DNA of 14,798 bases, taken from an uncultured Chloracidobacterium sp. (lineage in GTDB: Bacteria > Acidobacteriota > Blastocatellia > Pyrinomonadales > Pyrinomonadaceae). This document shows positions 6,672 through 14,760 of this stretch, in pieces. Under the pieces are notes generated by a model that was not told the DNA's origin, did no database searches, and saw nothing but the letters and a program-made list of their open reading frames with translations. Each line of letters starts with the position of its first letter. Position 1 is the first letter of the stretch. The translations under genes and the position numbers were made by a program. The stretch is taken from positions 1-14,798 of the forward strand of contig CALDGX010000168.1 of the NCBI GenBank assembly GCA_937941715.1. Direction: 5' to 3'.

Positions 6672-9600
6672 TCACCGCACGAACGTATTCTCGAGCGGGA
6701 TATCGCCGGTTTGGCCGAACTGCTGAATAAGTATTCCGGCGGTCGAGCGGTTGACGTACCAGTTGGCCGAGGCCGGGCGGAAAACGCCGGGGTCGGCCTT
6801 GCCGTCGCCGTCAAAGTCGCCCGCTATCGGCATATCGCCCGCCGCACCGAACGGGAAAGCGTAGTACGACAGGTCGTCGCTGCGGAGCACGTACCAGAAA
6901 CCGCTCGCCTGATCCCAGACGGCGATGTCCGTCCGCTTGTCGCCGGTAAAGTCGGCCGCGACCGCCTTGTTGGACGACTGGCCGAACTGCGTCGCGAAAA
7001 CTCCGCCGGAACTCTGCGAGATCCACCATTCGGCTCCGTTCGAGCCGCCCGGGCGAAAGACCGCAAGGTCCGCCAGACGATCGCCGTCATAATCTCCCGG
7101 CACGGGCATATCGCCCGCCAGTCCGAACTGCCGTATGCGGATCGGCCCGGTCGACCAACTCATGTACCACGTCGTGTTCGTCGGGCGAAAGACGGCCGCG
7201 TCGGCCTTGCCGTCGCCGTCATAATCGGCCGGAGCCGGAATGTCGCCCGTGCCGCCGAACGGAAAGGCGTAGTATGTGAAATCCTCACTTCTGAGGACGT
7301 ACCAGAAACCGCCCGACGGCCGCCAATAGGCGATATCCGTCTTGCCGTCGCCGGTAAAGTCGGCCGGTACGACCTTGTCGGTCGCCGCCCCGAACTGCGT
7401 GGCAAAACTGCCGCCGCCGCTCTTGAGAATCCACCACTCGCCGCCCGACGGCCTGAAGACCGATACGTCAGCCTTCAGATCGCCGTCAAAATCGAACTGC
7501 GGCTTCGGCTGCGGGTACACCGGGGCACAATTGCCGGCCGGCCCCGCAGAGACGATCGCCAGTATTTGGTCCGACGTAAGTGCAACGTTATAGATCTGGG
7601 CTTCGTCGATCAGCCCCTTGAACGGACGGTTCAGATCCTTTTGCTGGCCTATCGTAAACCAGGCTCCGTTATAAGAGATGGAACCCGACCACGGCAAGCT
7701 CGCCGATGGCTGCTGGACGCCGTTATAATAGATCTTTGCCGCCTCATTTGCCTTTCTCGTTGCGGCAATATGGACCCATTGATTGAGCGGCACCTGAGAG
7801 TTGGCGTTGCTCGTATGCCACGTGCCGTCGCCGATCTGAAAGTGAATGTGTCCCGGCGGCGAAGGCTGTCCGTCAGGGCTCGTCCTGCCGTCGAGAAAGA
7901 TCGTCGCTCCTGAACCGGTCACATCATACTGGCTGCCGATTATCAGGCCAAGCCCGAGATTGTCGGAACCGGGATACTCGGTTGCAAAGATCCAGGCTGA
8001 CAGTGTTATTTCATTTTGGATCTGCAGCGATGCCGGTACAGGGTCGCCGATCAGGGCATACTGGTTTGCCCCGTCCAGTTTGAACGCCTGTCCGACCAGG
8101 CCGGGTGCATAGCTCATTCCGTTGGTCAGTTCGCCATGACTTACGCCGATCACGTCGTTGGCATGACCGTTACCCGTCCACCAGCCGACCAATCCGGGCG
8201 TCGGCGGGGCCGAACATACGATACAGGTGCCGCCGCTTCGGGCAGCAAACGTCGATCGGACGTCAGCGGCCGACAATTCTCCCTTAAATACCTTGAGTTC
8301 ATCGATCGATCCGTCAAATGAATAGATCTGGCTCGACGGATAGTCCCAACCGCTGATGCGGCCGTTCTGCGTTACCGTTTTCGAACCGGTCGACCCGAGA
8401 CGTTGGGTCAGCGTTTGCTCGACGCCGTCGATGTATAGCTTATTGGTCCGCGCGTCGCCATTTGTGAAGACCGCCGCGACATGCACCCATCGATTCGCCA
8501 GACCAGCACTGCTGATACCCCAGATGTCGCTGACGCCGGTGTTAAATCCAAAACTGCCCTGCATCAGATACAGGTCATATTGCGTGCCGAAACCGAACGG
8601 CATACGCCCGTCGCCGCCCGGCCCGAGATCGTCGCCGCGCCAGTACATCCAAAACTCGACCGTGTTCCGCGCACCGGCGGCCAGATCGATATTCGGCATT
8701 GAGATGATCACATGATCATCCGTGCCGTCAAAGCTGAATGCCCGACGCACGACGCCCGTACCGTATCCGGTACCGCCCTGTGCCGTGCCGCTGCTGCCGC
8801 TGACGAGATCGAAGGTGTTTCCGTCGCCGGCCCACCAGTTGATGGCGTTGGGCGGAATCGGCGAGCAATCCCGGCACGATCCGGCACTGCCTGCGTTGTA
8901 GATCGCCCGGATCTCGGCATCCGAAAGGACACCCGCAAACATCGCAACTTCGTCGATCCTGCCGTTGAACGAGACTCGGCCCGTGTAATAAGGGGCACCC
9001 GCATTCTGGCTTCCGATGTACATATGCGATCCGATGGTCGGGATATGTGATCCGGTCTCGCCGACCGCAATGTCCCTTTGAACCCCGTCCAGATATACCT
9101 TTCCCTTAACGCTTAGATCAGGGTCATAAATTACCGTCAGGTTGTGCCATTTGTCCGCCGCGATCGGCAGCGGAACGGTCGTTACAAATGCGTGCAGTCC
9201 CCCGTAATCCCAATAGATACTTTTATCTTCGGTCAGGTTGATCGAATATTCCTCGTTTTCGTCAGAGATGCCTTTGCTTAACAGCATCTGGCTATTTGAC
9301 AGGGAACCGGTCCTGAACCACATGTTGATCGAGAATCCGCCGGTCGGAAACTGAATATCCGGACTGTCGCCGACTCCCAGAAAATCTCCGTTGCCGTCAA
9401 AGCTGAAAGCCTGGCCGACGATACCGGTCGAATATGCGGCGTTTCCGGCGAGCAGGCCGTTGGCGAAGACCGGTCCCCTGATATCGTTCGGTGAATTGTC
9501 GCCCGGCCACCAAGAGGTCATGCTGCTCGGCGGCGGGACGCAGACGGGTTTGCACTTACCGGCACTGCCCGCGTTGAAGATCGACTGGATCTCGGCGGCT

Positions 9601-10295
9601 GACAATGCGCGGCCAATAATATCGACCTCGTCGATCAGGCCGTTAAATGAAGCAAATGATTCGCCAAATGCCGCCGTGCGGGCGTTGACGCCTACGGTCA
9701 CAAAGGTATGCCCGGTATTGATCGCGGCGGAATAGCCGTTGCTGTTCACCAGCGTGCCGTTGATGTAGAGCTTTCTTGTTCCGGTGCTGCGGTCATAGGT
9801 CGCCGCAACGTGATACCACTGGTTTGCCGTCGGTATCACGCCGCCGGCCGACAGCGGATCATCATTTATCCTGAATTCAATGCTATTTCCCGTTAGTCGG
9901 ATGTAATAGTCGTGCCCGAAGGGTGACGGCCCGGCACCGGCCGTCGATATGATATGCTGGTCGGTGTTTATATCCCGCGGAAATATCCAGGCGTCGAGCG
10001 TAATGGCCTCGGTCGGTTTGAGGCTGTTATCTACGGCCGCGACCTTCAAATAGTCGTTCACACCATCAAACTCGAATGCCTGGCCGACCTTGCCGGTTCC
10101 AAAGGCCGTCCCATTCATCAGGGTCCCATAGTTTGTGCCGACCAGGTCTTCGCCGCTGCCGTCGCCCGTCCACCATGCCGACATTCCGCTCGGAGCGGAT
10201 GTACATTGTCCCGAAGCGAACCGGCCGCTGACCCCGATCAACAAAATTGCCGCCGCCGCCAATACGAAAGCGTTCCTATAAAATGACTTCGACAT
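6672..10295 (-). CDS. Large secreted protein: four LamG-like domains plus six-repeat FG-GAP/VCBS-like module
   Basis: A 1207-residue exported protein. Residues 1-30 are a clear signal peptide (MSKSFYR, a hydrophobic core, then ASGQ with Cys31 following). Four concanavalin-A/laminin-G-like (LamG_3 type) domains follow at about 31-248, 252-474, 477-691 and 694-923. Each opens with a W-W-x-G-(D/N) motif and a G-x-A-F-x-(F/L)-D-G strand, carries W-(Y/H/V)-H-(V/L/I) and Y-(I/L/Y)-(N/D)-G motifs, then F-(N/D/K)-G-x-I-D-E, and ends in a G-x-C. Residues 934-1207 hold six DxDGDxKxD-type repeats ending ENTFVR. Likely role: extracellular or surface ligand (glycan) binding or adhesion; the ligand is not known. 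The frame is open up to 10511, but ATG 10295 is chosen because AGGAGGTGA lies just upstream and the signal peptide begins there. The upstream open stretch runs through the end of the neighbouring gene in another frame. It lies 73 nt downstream of the 1424-residue protein gene and is probably cotranscribed with it. Confidence 0.92.
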   Translation of the reverse strand: MSKSFYRNAFVLAAAAILLIGVSGRFASGQCTSAPSGMSAWWTGDGSGEDLVGTNYGTLMNGTAFGTGKVGQAFEFDGVNDYLKVAAVDNSLKPTEAITLDAWIFPRDINTDQHIISTAGAGPSPFGHDYYIRLTGNSIEFRINDDPLSAGGVIPTANQWYHVAATYDRSTGTRKLYINGTLVNSNGYSAAINTGHTFVTVGVNARTAAFGESFASFNGLIDEVDIIGRALSAAEIQSIFNAGSAGKCKPVCVPPPSSMTSWWPGDNSPNDIRGPVFANGLLAGNAAYSTGIVGQAFSFDGNGDFLGVGDSPDIQFPTGGFSINMWFRTGSLSNSQMLLSKGISDENEEYSINLTEDKSIYWDYGGLHAFVTTVPLPIAADKWHNLTVIYDPDLSVKGKVYLDGVQRDIAVGETGSHIPTIGSHMYIGSQNAGAPYYTGRVSFNGRIDEVAMFAGVLSDAEIRAIYNAGSAGSCRDCSPIPPNAINWWAGDGNTFDLVSGSSGTAQGGTGYGTGVVRRAFSFDGTDDHVIISMPNIDLAAGARNTVEFWMYWRGDDLGPGGDGRMPFGFGTQYDLYLMQGSFGFNTGVSDIWGISSAGLANRWVHVAAVFTNGDARTNKLYIDGVEQTLTQRLGSTGSKTVTQNGRISGWDYPSSQIYSFDGSIDELKVFKGELSAADVRSTFAARSGGTCIVCSAPPTPGLVGWWTGNGHANDVIGVSHGELTNGMSYAPGLVGQAFKLDGANQYALIGDPVPASLQIQNEITLSAWIFATEYPGSDNLGLGLIIGSQYDVTGSGATIFLDGRTSPDGQPSPPGHIHFQIGDGTWHTSNANSQVPLNQWVHIAATRKANEAAKIYYNGVQQPSASLPWSGSISYNGAWFTIGQQKDLNRPFKGLIDEAQIYNVALTSDQILAIVSAGPAGNCAPVYPQPKPQFDFDGDLKADVSVFRPSGGEWWILKSGGGSFATQFGAATDKVVPADFTGDGKTDIAYWRPSGGFWYVLRSEDFTYYAFPFGGTGDIPAPADYDGDGKADAAVFRPTNTTWYMSWSTGPIRIRQFGLAGDMPVPGDYDGDRLADLAVFRPGGSNGAEWWISQSSGGVFATQFGQSSNKAVAADFTGDKRTDIAVWDQASGFWYVLRSDDLSYYAFPFGAAGDMPIAGDFDGDGKADPGVFRPASANWYVNRSTAGILIQQFGQTGDIPLENTFVR
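6679..7529 (-). repeat. 851-bp perfect direct repeat, copy 1
   Basis: By base-by-base reading this is identical to 10376-11226 (offset 3697). It encodes the PVYPQPKPQF linker and the whole six-repeat module up to the third codon before the stop. The first bases outside the repeat differ on both sides (7530 against 11227, and 6678 against 10375). Confidence 0.93.
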
Positions 10296-10299
10296 GATC

Positions 10300-10308
10300 T
10301 CACCTCCT
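10300..10308 (-). promoter_or_regulatory. Strong Shine-Dalgarno deciding the start of the 1207-residue protein
   Basis: AGGAGGTGA on the minus strand, with the GGAGG core 7 nt before ATG 10295. It is the best ribosome binding site in the window and supports starting translation at the signal peptide rather than at an upstream in-frame codon. Confidence 0.8.
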
Positions 10309-10368
10309 GACAACTGTGGGAGACCTGACACAAAGATCAAATTCGTATCGCTCGCCAAGATCCCTCGT

Positions 10369-13300
10369 TCATCTGACGAACGTATTCTCGAGCGGGATAT
10401 CGCCGGTTTGGCCGAACTGCTGAATAAGTATTCCGGCGGTCGAGCGGTTGACGTACCAGTTGGCCGAGGCCGGGCGGAAAACGCCGGGGTCGGCCTTGCC
10501 GTCGCCGTCAAAGTCGCCCGCTATCGGCATATCGCCCGCCGCACCGAACGGGAAAGCGTAGTACGACAGGTCGTCGCTGCGGAGCACGTACCAGAAACCG
10601 CTCGCCTGATCCCAGACGGCGATGTCCGTCCGCTTGTCGCCGGTAAAGTCGGCCGCGACCGCCTTGTTGGACGACTGGCCGAACTGCGTCGCGAAAACTC
10701 CGCCGGAACTCTGCGAGATCCACCATTCGGCTCCGTTCGAGCCGCCCGGGCGAAAGACCGCAAGGTCCGCCAGACGATCGCCGTCATAATCTCCCGGCAC
10801 GGGCATATCGCCCGCCAGTCCGAACTGCCGTATGCGGATCGGCCCGGTCGACCAACTCATGTACCACGTCGTGTTCGTCGGGCGAAAGACGGCCGCGTCG
10901 GCCTTGCCGTCGCCGTCATAATCGGCCGGAGCCGGAATGTCGCCCGTGCCGCCGAACGGAAAGGCGTAGTATGTGAAATCCTCACTTCTGAGGACGTACC
11001 AGAAACCGCCCGACGGCCGCCAATAGGCGATATCCGTCTTGCCGTCGCCGGTAAAGTCGGCCGGTACGACCTTGTCGGTCGCCGCCCCGAACTGCGTGGC
11101 AAAACTGCCGCCGCCGCTCTTGAGAATCCACCACTCGCCGCCCGACGGCCTGAAGACCGATACGTCAGCCTTCAGATCGCCGTCAAAATCGAACTGCGGC
11201 TTCGGCTGCGGGTACACCGGGGCACACACGCCGAGTCCGCCGGTGTCGTAGATAGCGGCGATTTCGATCGCGCTGAGGGCACGTTGAAATATCGTGACCT
11301 CGTCTATCTCTCCGTTGACAAATCTCACGCATCCGGGCCCTGACAGGCACCGCCCGATGGCTGTCGCCCCACCGACGCCCGTATCAAATGCACTTGTACC
11401 CGATTGAGAACCGATCGAGACTCCGTTCAAAAACAGTTCGTTGATATTGCCGTTTCGCACAGCGGTGACGTGAAACCACGTTCCGGCCGACAACGATGTC
11501 GGCACCTCGAGGTCGTTATAGCTGCTCAGATCCGAACCAACACGGAACCGAAGCGCGTTCGGGGCAACAAATTCAACAAAATAAGAAGGGTCGTTCGGCG
11601 AATTGCCCGTTCCTGACACCTTGTGAAAAAGTGTCTGAATGCTTGCCAGCGACTGAAGCCTGGCCCAAAATGCTATCGAAAAATTATTGGCCCTAAAATC
11701 CAGTTGGCCATGGTTGTTGACCGAAACAAAATCGTCAGTTCCGTCAAAGCTGAACGCTTCTCCGACCCTGCCCGATACGATCGCGGCACCATTGACCAAG
11801 TCACCGTGGCTGGTGCCGATAACGTCATTGGCATGGCCGTTGCCGGTCCATCGGTTCGATTCGTTCGCCGGTGCCTGGATACAGCTCCGGCAATTGCCCG
11901 CACTTCTGGCGTCGTACGTTGCCTGTATCTCGGCAGGTGAGAGCGCACGGGTCAGGATCTCGACCTCGTCTATCTGTCCGTTAAACGTGGCATTGACCAG
12001 GCTTCGGTCGTTTCTGACCTGTCCGCCGATCCAGACGTACTTGTACGAATTTGTATTGATCGCCGCACCGGCCGCGGTGACACCACCTCCGTTATCCGGC
12101 ACTCCGTTCACGTAAATGTCGATATTGCCGTCATTTACGGTCGCCGTTACGAAGTACCAGTTGCCGGGAGCGTACGATTGGGCCGTGACCCGTTCGATGT
12201 GCGACTGCGGGTTGTTGTTTATGCCGCAGTCGAAGTAGAAGTTTGGGGCGCCCGAAATATTGTAGTACAACAGCCGGCATTGCTGGGTGTCCCAGACCGG
12301 AAGCGTCGAATCTCCCACTCCGAATACTGCCAGATACTCGCCCACGTTCGAGATCGCCGTCGGCCGCACCCAAGCCTGATAGGTGGCCTGCGGGCCGCCC
12401 GCGATATTGGTCGTATTTGGCGCGAATACATAGCTTTGGCTGCCGTCAAAGCCGAACGCCTGATCGACCTTGCCGGCGGTAAATGCGACGTTGCCCGAGA
12501 CTTCGCCGTGGTGCGACGCCGCGCTGTCCGCGGGGCTGCCGTTGCCGGTCCACCAGCCCGCGATATTCGCCGGGATCGGCGAACAGGCACAGACGCCGGC
12601 GTTCGAAGCGTTGTAAATCGTTTGTATCTCGACCGTTGACAGCGGCCGTCCGTAAATACCAACCTCGTCGACTGCTCCGTCCAACTGAAGGACGGCCTGG
12701 CCGTTGTCCTTGTCAGTACCGATCAGCAGCGGGGCCGCGTCGTATGTGATATTGGCCTCGTAGGTCGCGGTGGCGATTATCGACCCGTCGACATAGAGCC
12801 GGTGGACATGAGTCGTGCTGTCGTAGGTAAACGCCATATGATACCAACGCCCCGCGGTCGGCGTGAATGGTGCCCCGATCGAACCAGACGACGTGCCGGC
12901 ATAGAGTGACACGCCTTGCCGCCAGATAACGTATGAATTCGCCGAGCCGCTAACGAAGGGTTTTGAGATCATCGCGGACTGGGCTGCCGAATTGTTGAAT
13001 TTGATCCAGCCTTCCAATGTAAGGCCGTTTGTCGGACGCAGGCTCGGGCTGTCCGGAATGTTTACGTACTGATCCGCTCCGTTGAAGGCAAATGCCCGTC
13101 CGACCATTCCGTTTGTAAACGTCGCACCATTGATCAACGCTCCACTATTGCCGCCTACCGAGTCTATCGGGGAATCATTGCCCCGCCACCAGCTGATCCG
13201 GCCGGCCGGCGGTGTCGCGCAGACGGGCTGACACTCGTTGAGGAGTATCGAGACCGAGTTTGAGCCGCTGTTGGCGGCCACGAGATCCATTCGGCCGTCG

Positions 13301-14643
13301 CCGTTAAGTTCGCCAAAGGCAACCGAGAACGGCGAATTGCCGACCGCATGCACGGTCGCCGCGGCGAATCCGCCGGCACCGTCGCCGAGCCGGACGCTGA
13401 CCTGGTTCGAAGAGGTATCCGCCGTCGCAATGTCCGGCAGGCCGTCGCCGTTTATGTCGCCGACCGCGACGTGGTTGGGTGCCAGGCCGACAGCCAGGCT
13501 GGCTGCCGGGCCAAAGCCGCCGCTGCCGTCACCGAGCCTCAGGGTAATGTCGCCCGAGATGCGGTTGGCTGTCAGGACATCCTGATCGCCGTCGAGGTTG
13601 ACGTCGGCCGCGGCCGCGTAGATCGGATCCGAGCCGACAGGGAAATTGGCCGGCGAAGCAAAGCCGCCCGACCCGTTGCCGATCAGTACGGAAATGTTGC
13701 TTGTTGCAGTGTTGGCTGTGACGATGTCCTGTTTGCCGTCGGCGTTGAGGTCGGCGACCGCCACCGAGTTTGGCCCCGATGCGACCGCGTATGTTGTCGG
13801 TGCGGCAAAGGCTCCGAGTCCGTCGCCGAGCAATATCGCGACGCTCGCGACGCCTGACGTCGCGACGGCCGCGTCCCGCTTGTTGTCGCGGTTAAAATCG
13901 CCGAGAGCCACCCAATACGGGTGCGAACCGGCGGGAAAGTTTGCCGCCGTGACAAAATTCCCGCTGCCGTCGCCGAGCAGTACCGAAATATTGTCGGACC
14001 CCCAGTTCGCCGAGACGATGTCCTCAAAGCCGTCGCCGTTGACGTCGCCGACTGCGACGTTATTCGGATTTGAGCCGACCATATGATCGATCGAGAACGT
14101 GATTCCGCCAGTGCCGTTGCCGAACGCGACCGTCACGTTTGACGCTCCAAAGTTGGCTGTCGCAAGGTCCTGAAAGCCGTCGCGGTTGAAATCGGCCGGG
14201 ACCGCCTGCCTCGGCCCGCCGCCGACGTTCGTGTTAGCCGCGGCGGAAAGCGCCGCATTGCTGCACGTGGCGGTATTGGCGACCGTTATGGCAAATCCGG
14301 TCGAGGAATTTCCGCCGGATTCAAACGACACGACCGTTACCGGAAACACGCCGGCCGGGTGAGCGTTGGTCACGCGGATGACACCGGTCGTCGGGTCAGC
14401 CGTGAGTGTGCCTTTAAAATTGGTATCCGAATACGCGACAAGGCGCAGCGTTCCGACCGGCGGGCTGCTGGGCGTGACCGTCATATTTCCACCCAGTCCG
14501 ACCTCTGTGGCCGGATAGCTCCCGAGCGATGTCGCGGCCGACCTCGTGCCGATGGTGTATGAAAGTGCGATCGCGATCACGATGATCGCGAACAGGATAA
14601 ACAAAATGATGCGGAAATTGGTCTCGCGGCTTAGAGTGAACAT
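10369..14643 (-). CDS. Large membrane-anchored or secreted protein: seven-repeat VCBS propeller, three LamG domains, six-repeat module
   Basis: A 1424-residue exported protein. Residues 9-30 are a very hydrophobic signal anchor (FRIILFILFAIIVIAIALSY). An Ig-like beta segment covers about 45-125. Residues 150-469 carry seven FG-GAP/VCBS repeats (ADFNRDGFQD, GDVNGDGFED, GDFNRDNKRD, ADLNADGKQD, ADVNLDGDQD, GDINGDGLPD, GELNGDGRMD), most followed by a G-(D/N)-G-x-G-x-F turn. This number is right for a closed integrin-alpha-like seven-bladed propeller. Three LamG-like domains follow (about 476-685, 687-918, 920-1140). The third opens RWTGNG instead of WWTGNG. Residues 1151-1424 are the six-repeat module, identical in protein to that of the next gene. 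Likely an envelope adhesin or binding protein; the ligand is unknown. ATG 14643 has GGAGG about 10 nt upstream. It is the first of three minus-strand genes and has the shared upstream element at 14761-14798. Confidence 0.93.
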   Translation of the reverse strand: MFTLSRETNFRIILFILFAIIVIAIALSYTIGTRSAATSLGSYPATEVGLGGNMTVTPSSPPVGTLRLVAYSDTNFKGTLTADPTTGVIRVTNAHPAGVFPVTVVSFESGGNSSTGFAITVANTATCSNAALSAAANTNVGGGPRQAVPADFNRDGFQDLATANFGASNVTVAFGNGTGGITFSIDHMVGSNPNNVAVGDVNGDGFEDIVSANWGSDNISVLLGDGSGNFVTAANFPAGSHPYWVALGDFNRDNKRDAAVATSGVASVAILLGDGLGAFAAPTTYAVASGPNSVAVADLNADGKQDIVTANTATSNISVLIGNGSGGFASPANFPVGSDPIYAAAADVNLDGDQDVLTANRISGDITLRLGDGSGGFGPAASLAVGLAPNHVAVGDINGDGLPDIATADTSSNQVSVRLGDGAGGFAAATVHAVGNSPFSVAFGELNGDGRMDLVAANSGSNSVSILLNECQPVCATPPAGRISWWRGNDSPIDSVGGNSGALINGATFTNGMVGRAFAFNGADQYVNIPDSPSLRPTNGLTLEGWIKFNNSAAQSAMISKPFVSGSANSYVIWRQGVSLYAGTSSGSIGAPFTPTAGRWYHMAFTYDSTTHVHRLYVDGSIIATATYEANITYDAAPLLIGTDKDNGQAVLQLDGAVDEVGIYGRPLSTVEIQTIYNASNAGVCACSPIPANIAGWWTGNGSPADSAASHHGEVSGNVAFTAGKVDQAFGFDGSQSYVFAPNTTNIAGGPQATYQAWVRPTAISNVGEYLAVFGVGDSTLPVWDTQQCRLLYYNISGAPNFYFDCGINNNPQSHIERVTAQSYAPGNWYFVTATVNDGNIDIYVNGVPDNGGGVTAAGAAINTNSYKYVWIGGQVRNDRSLVNATFNGQIDEVEILTRALSPAEIQATYDARSAGNCRSCIQAPANESNRWTGNGHANDVIGTSHGDLVNGAAIVSGRVGEAFSFDGTDDFVSVNNHGQLDFRANNFSIAFWARLQSLASIQTLFHKVSGTGNSPNDPSYFVEFVAPNALRFRVGSDLSSYNDLEVPTSLSAGTWFHVTAVRNGNINELFLNGVSIGSQSGTSAFDTGVGGATAIGRCLSGPGCVRFVNGEIDEVTIFQRALSAIEIAAIYDTGGLGVCAPVYPQPKPQFDFDGDLKADVSVFRPSGGEWWILKSGGGSFATQFGAATDKVVPADFTGDGKTDIAYWRPSGGFWYVLRSEDFTYYAFPFGGTGDIPAPADYDGDGKADAAVFRPTNTTWYMSWSTGPIRIRQFGLAGDMPVPGDYDGDRLADLAVFRPGGSNGAEWWISQSSGGVFATQFGQSSNKAVAADFTGDKRTDIAVWDQASGFWYVLRSDDLSYYAFPFGAAGDMPIAGDFDGDGKADPGVFRPASANWYVNRSTAGILIQQFGQTGDIPLENTFVR
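10376..11226 (-). repeat. 851-bp perfect direct repeat, copy 2
   Basis: Identical to 6679-7529. It ends two codons before the stop of the 1424-residue protein. Outside it, the last two codons are GTC AGA here and GTG CGG in the other gene. Both encode Val-Arg before TGA, so the genes are homologous beyond the repeat but have diverged there. Confidence 0.93.
13237..14196 (-). repeat. Seven tandem FG-GAP/VCBS repeats (N-terminal propeller of the 1424-residue protein)
   Basis: Seven copies of about 45 residues, each with a Dx(N)xDGxxD-like calcium loop, an (I/L/V)-x-(T/S)-A-N strand and usually a G-(D/N)-G-x-G turn. The repeats are clearly different in type from the C-terminal six-repeat module of the same protein: they lack VFRP and the WY pair. 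Confidence 0.85.
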
Positions 14644-14652
14644 TGCCTTTTA

Positions 14653-14679
14653 CCTCCCGATTGGAGCGAGCCGGGTTGG
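14653..14679 (-). promoter_or_regulatory. Possible hairpin overlapping the ribosome binding site of the 1424-residue protein gene
   Basis: In minus-strand RNA CCCG (14675-14672) can pair with CGGG (14659-14656), and CC (14679-14678) with GG (14654-14653), around a small A/AA internal loop. The 3' arm is the GGGAGG Shine-Dalgarno itself. The position matches the hairpin at 732-755 before the left-edge gene. Assessed by eye. Confidence 0.3.
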
Positions 14680-14760
14680 CACGGACCGTGTGGAAGCGGT
14701 GCTTTTATGTGGAGAGGAAACCTATGTTCCGTCTTCGCTGCACCCGGCAAAATCGCACAA

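Noticed and set aside
6660..7913. Plus-strand open frame of 417 codons
   Set aside because: It lies antisense to the six-repeat module and the last LamG domain of a strongly supported gene. Its product is Arg/Val-rich and compositionally odd, and it exists because the repeated GC-rich codons leave the opposite strand free of stops.
10296..10511. N-terminal extension of the 1207-residue protein to ATG 10511
   Set aside because: The extra 72 residues are an out-of-frame reading of the end of the upstream gene. The internal ATG at 10295 has a near-perfect Shine-Dalgarno and begins a signal peptide.
6679..11226. 851-bp repeats as ends of a composite mobile element
   Set aside because: The repeats are in-frame coding modules. 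No transposase, terminal inverted repeats or target-site duplications are present, and homology continues synonymously past the repeat end.
10294..11343. Plus-strand open frame of 349 codons whose product largely repeats that of 6660-7913
   Set aside because: The similarity is a by-product of the 851-bp direct repeat, not conservation of an antisense protein. It has no supporting domain, and it crosses the 3' end of one real gene and the start of another.
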